Positions 15,424-17,563 of a stretch of DNA of 17,563 nucleotides are shown in pieces; position 1 is the first letter of the stretch, and each line of letters begins with the position of its first letter. Both the position numbers and the translations under genes were made by a program. The DNA is taken from the NCBI GenBank assembly GCA_964534135.1, contig CAZHQC010000043.1:1-17563 (forward strand), read 5' to 3'. This DNA comes from JAKLQJ01 sp964534135 (GTDB taxonomy: Bacteria; Elusimicrobiota; Elusimicrobia; Elusimicrobiales; UBA9959). The notes below the pieces were generated by a model. It was not told the origin of the DNA, made no database searches, and worked only from the letters and a program-made list of their open reading frames with translations.

Positions 15424-17563
15424 ATGAAAAAAAATGATAATGAAAAAAACAAGCCATTGAAGGCCAAGTCCTTTGCTGAGCTTGAAAAAGCTCTTCAAAA
15501 AGAGAAAGAAGAGTCTAATAGTATTAGGGCCATGAATAGGCGTTTAGATGCCAATATTCAACAATTAATGGTGGCCAATGAACAGATAAGGGCTAGCAAA
15601 CATCAGCTTTATATTGAAGTTATTGAGCGCCAACAAACTGAAAGGAAGCTTCGTTATAGTGAGGCCATGCTTAGGGAAGCTCAACATTTGGCTCAAACCG
15701 GAAGCTGGGAATTGGATTTATTGACGAATAGACTTTATTGGTCCGATGAAATTTACAAAATATTTAATTTAAACCCCAGGCAATTTAAGGCCAGTTATCA
15801 AACCTTACTATCTAATATTCATCCCGAAGATAAAGATTCAGTGGATAAGGCTTATACGGATTCCGTAAAAAATAGAACGTCTTATAAAATTACCCATCGT
15901 TTATTGCTAAAAGACGGAACGGTAAAATTTGTTACCGAACAATGTGAGACATTTTATAGTAAGGCCGGTAAGCCCATTCGTTCCATAGGCACCATTCAAG
16001 ATATTACAGAACGCAAAAGAGAAATGGAAGAAAAGGGTTTGGTAAATCATCATTTAAAACTTAGTAAAAAGCAACTTCAAATTGAAACACTTGAGCGCAA
16101 AAAAGTGGAGAAGGCTTTAAAAGAGTCGGAAGTCCGATATAGAACTTTATTTGAAACGGCCGTGGAAGGAATACTTATAGCTGATGTTAAAACAAAGAAA
16201 TTTAATTATGCCAACCCTGCCATATGCAAAATGCTGGGTTATAGTGAAAAAGAAATTATTGGCATGAGTGTTTTAAATATTCATCCAAAAAAAGATTTAA
16301 AAAATGTCCTTGCGACATTTGAGAAGCAGGCAAGAGAAGAAAAGCCTATAGCGGATAATCTTTCCTGCCAGCGAAAGGATGGCACAATATTTTATGTGGA
16401 TATTACGGTTTCTGTGGAAATAATAGATGGGAAAAAATGTAATATTGGCTTTTTTACGGATATCACCGAGCGTAAGCTGGTGGAAAAAGAATTGTCGGAA
16501 GCTTACAATATTATCAATCATAGTCCGGCGGTAACTTTCTTGTGGAAAAATGAGAGAGGTTGGCCCGTTGAATTTGTTTCCGAGAATGTTCAAAAATTGA
16601 CCGGCTATAGCAGAAAAGAGTTTATTGAAGGCAAGATTTCTTATGCCGATATAATTCACGGTGATGATATTGAAAGAGTGGTGAAAGAAGTTGCCGCTTA
16701 TAGCAAAAAAATAAAATTGCAATCATTTAATCATAGCCGCTATAGAATTGTTACCAAGAGCGGGGATATTAAATGGGTAGAGGATACAACCTATATCCGC
16801 AGAGATGCTCGCAATATTATTACGCATCATGAGGGAATTGTTTATGACATTACGGAACGCCAAAATGCTGAGAAAGTAAGAACAACTTTATACTCCATGG
16901 ATGATTTGGTATTTGTGAATGATAAAAACGGAAAGTTTACGGAATTCTATCAACCTTCGGGTAACACTGAATTATATGTTCCACCTGAAGTTTTTTTGGG
17001 GAAAACATATAAGGAAGTACTCCCGGCCAAGGTGGCTAAAGTTTTTCAAAAGACTGCGGATTATGTAGTCTCTACGGGACGGGTAAAAGAAATAAAATAT
17101 TCCTTGACCATTAACGGAGCTAAAGAGTGGTATTGCTCTAAAGTTTCCAAGAGAAAAGATAATACGGGAAAATTCTCGGGCGTAATCACGGTGGCCCGCA
17201 ATATCACCAAGAGCAAACTGCTTGAAAATAAATTAAAAGAATCTGATAAGAAAAATATGGCTTTGTTAGAGCTAACCGATAAGGGGTATTTGATTTTGGA
17301 TGGAGAGGGGAAGGTTATTGATGCGAATCGGGAGTATATCAATTTATCCGGACATAAAACTTTAAAAGAAATACTTGGAAGAAATGTTAACGAGTGGGTG
17401 GCCGTGGCTCATAGAGAGAAAATCGCGAAAATTATAAAAAAATGTTTGGCGCAAAGATTTGTAGAGAATGTAAAGGTTAATTATACCGGAAAGAAAGGAT
17501 CCATTATACCGGTTGAATTTAGCGCCAGAGTTGTAAAGAATGATAAGAGAGTTCAAATAATAA
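15424..17563 (+). CDS. Multi-PAS sensor protein, probably a histidine kinase, 3' end missing
   Basis: The frame is open from ATG 15424 to the right edge, 713 codons without a stop. No signal peptide or membrane helix is visible, so the protein is probably cytoplasmic. After a charged coiled coil (about 15-80) come five PAS domains: about 82-198 (AQTGSWELDL, ending IQDITERKR), 235-352 (RYRTLFETAVEGILIADV, ending FTDITERKL), 358-480 (INHSPAVTFLWKNERG, ending VYDITERQN), 484-598 (ending ARNITKSKL), and 606 to the edge (LLELTDKGYLILDGEGKVIDANREY). Domains 1 and 3 have the PAS_3-like ending; no haem- or flavin-binding motif is obvious to me. The kinase or other output domain lies beyond the window, so a histidine kinase is likely but a cyclic-di-GMP enzyme is possible. 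The ribosome-binding site is weak (GGGGA, 15409-15413). TATAAA at 15393-15398 is a possible -10 without a good -35. The 66-bp spacer after the efflux operon holds nothing else. Confidence 0.88.
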   Translation, partial: MKKNDNEKNKPLKAKSFAELEKALQKEKEESNSIRAMNRRLDANIQQLMVANEQIRASKHQLYIEVIERQQTERKLRYSEAMLREAQHLAQTGSWELDLLTNRLYWSDEIYKIFNLNPRQFKASYQTLLSNIHPEDKDSVDKAYTDSVKNRTSYKITHRLLLKDGTVKFVTEQCETFYSKAGKPIRSIGTIQDITERKREMEEKGLVNHHLKLSKKQLQIETLERKKVEKALKESEVRYRTLFETAVEGILIADVKTKKFNYANPAICKMLGYSEKEIIGMSVLNIHPKKDLKNVLATFEKQAREEKPIADNLSCQRKDGTIFYVDITVSVEIIDGKKCNIGFFTDITERKLVEKELSEAYNIINHSPAVTFLWKNERGWPVEFVSENVQKLTGYSRKEFIEGKISYADIIHGDDIERVVKEVAAYSKKIKLQSFNHSRYRIVTKSGDIKWVEDTTYIRRDARNIITHHEGIVYDITERQNAEKVRTTLYSMDDLVFVNDKNGKFTEFYQPSGNTELYVPPEVFLGKTYKEVLPAKVAKVFQKTADYVVSTGRVKEIKYSLTINGAKEWYCSKVSKRKDNTGKFSGVITVARNITKSKLLENKLKESDKKNMALLELTDKGYLILDGEGKVIDANREYINLSGHKTLKEILGRNVNEWVAVAHREKIAKIIKKCLAQRFVENVKVNYTGKKGSIIPVEFSARVVKNDKRVQII

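Overview
All genes in this window lie on the + strand, and the DNA is AT-rich with AT-biased codons. The RND pump paired with a TolC-type outer-membrane protein points to a diderm (Gram-negative type) bacterium. The number of sensor kinases suggests a free-living or environmental organism. The phylum cannot be fixed from the sequence; a lineage such as Elusimicrobiota is only an impression and was not tested.

Layout: (1) 1-3735 holds the 3' end of a membrane-bound hybrid histidine kinase, followed 5 bp later by a soluble REC-PAS-kinase-REC hybrid kinase. (2) 3913-4938 encodes an unrecognised secreted protein rich in His and Tyr with four mature cysteines, closed by a strong intrinsic terminator. 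(3) 5159-10549 is a two-gene alpha-glucan operon: GlgE (maltosyltransferase) and a fused trehalose synthase-maltokinase. Together these convert trehalose to maltose, then to maltose-1-phosphate, then to linear alpha-1,4-glucan. No branching enzyme gene (glgB) is present. (4) 10818-15357 is an efflux operon, an RND transporter overlapping a TolC-like outer-membrane factor by 20 bp, with no adaptor (membrane fusion protein) gene. (5) 15424 to the right edge is the N-terminal 713 codons of a cytoplasmic protein with five PAS domains, probably another sensor kinase; it has no stop codon inside the window.

The most notable finding is between glgE and treS. An 89-bp element (7129-7217) has perfect 10-bp terminal inverted repeats and is flanked by a TGA direct repeat. 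Removing the element and one TGA on paper restores a good Shine-Dalgarno site and the start ATG-ACT-CCA-TCG, in frame with the trehalose synthase and 28 bp after the glgE stop. The element therefore looks like a MITE-type insertion exactly at a start codon. Its last base plus the duplicated TG created the present GTG start, leaving the old ATG to open a 31-codon leader ORF. A second, unrelated 96-bp near-perfect hairpin (10549-10644) begins on the last base of the treS-mak stop codon. I see no tRNA, rRNA, CRISPR array or intact transposase.
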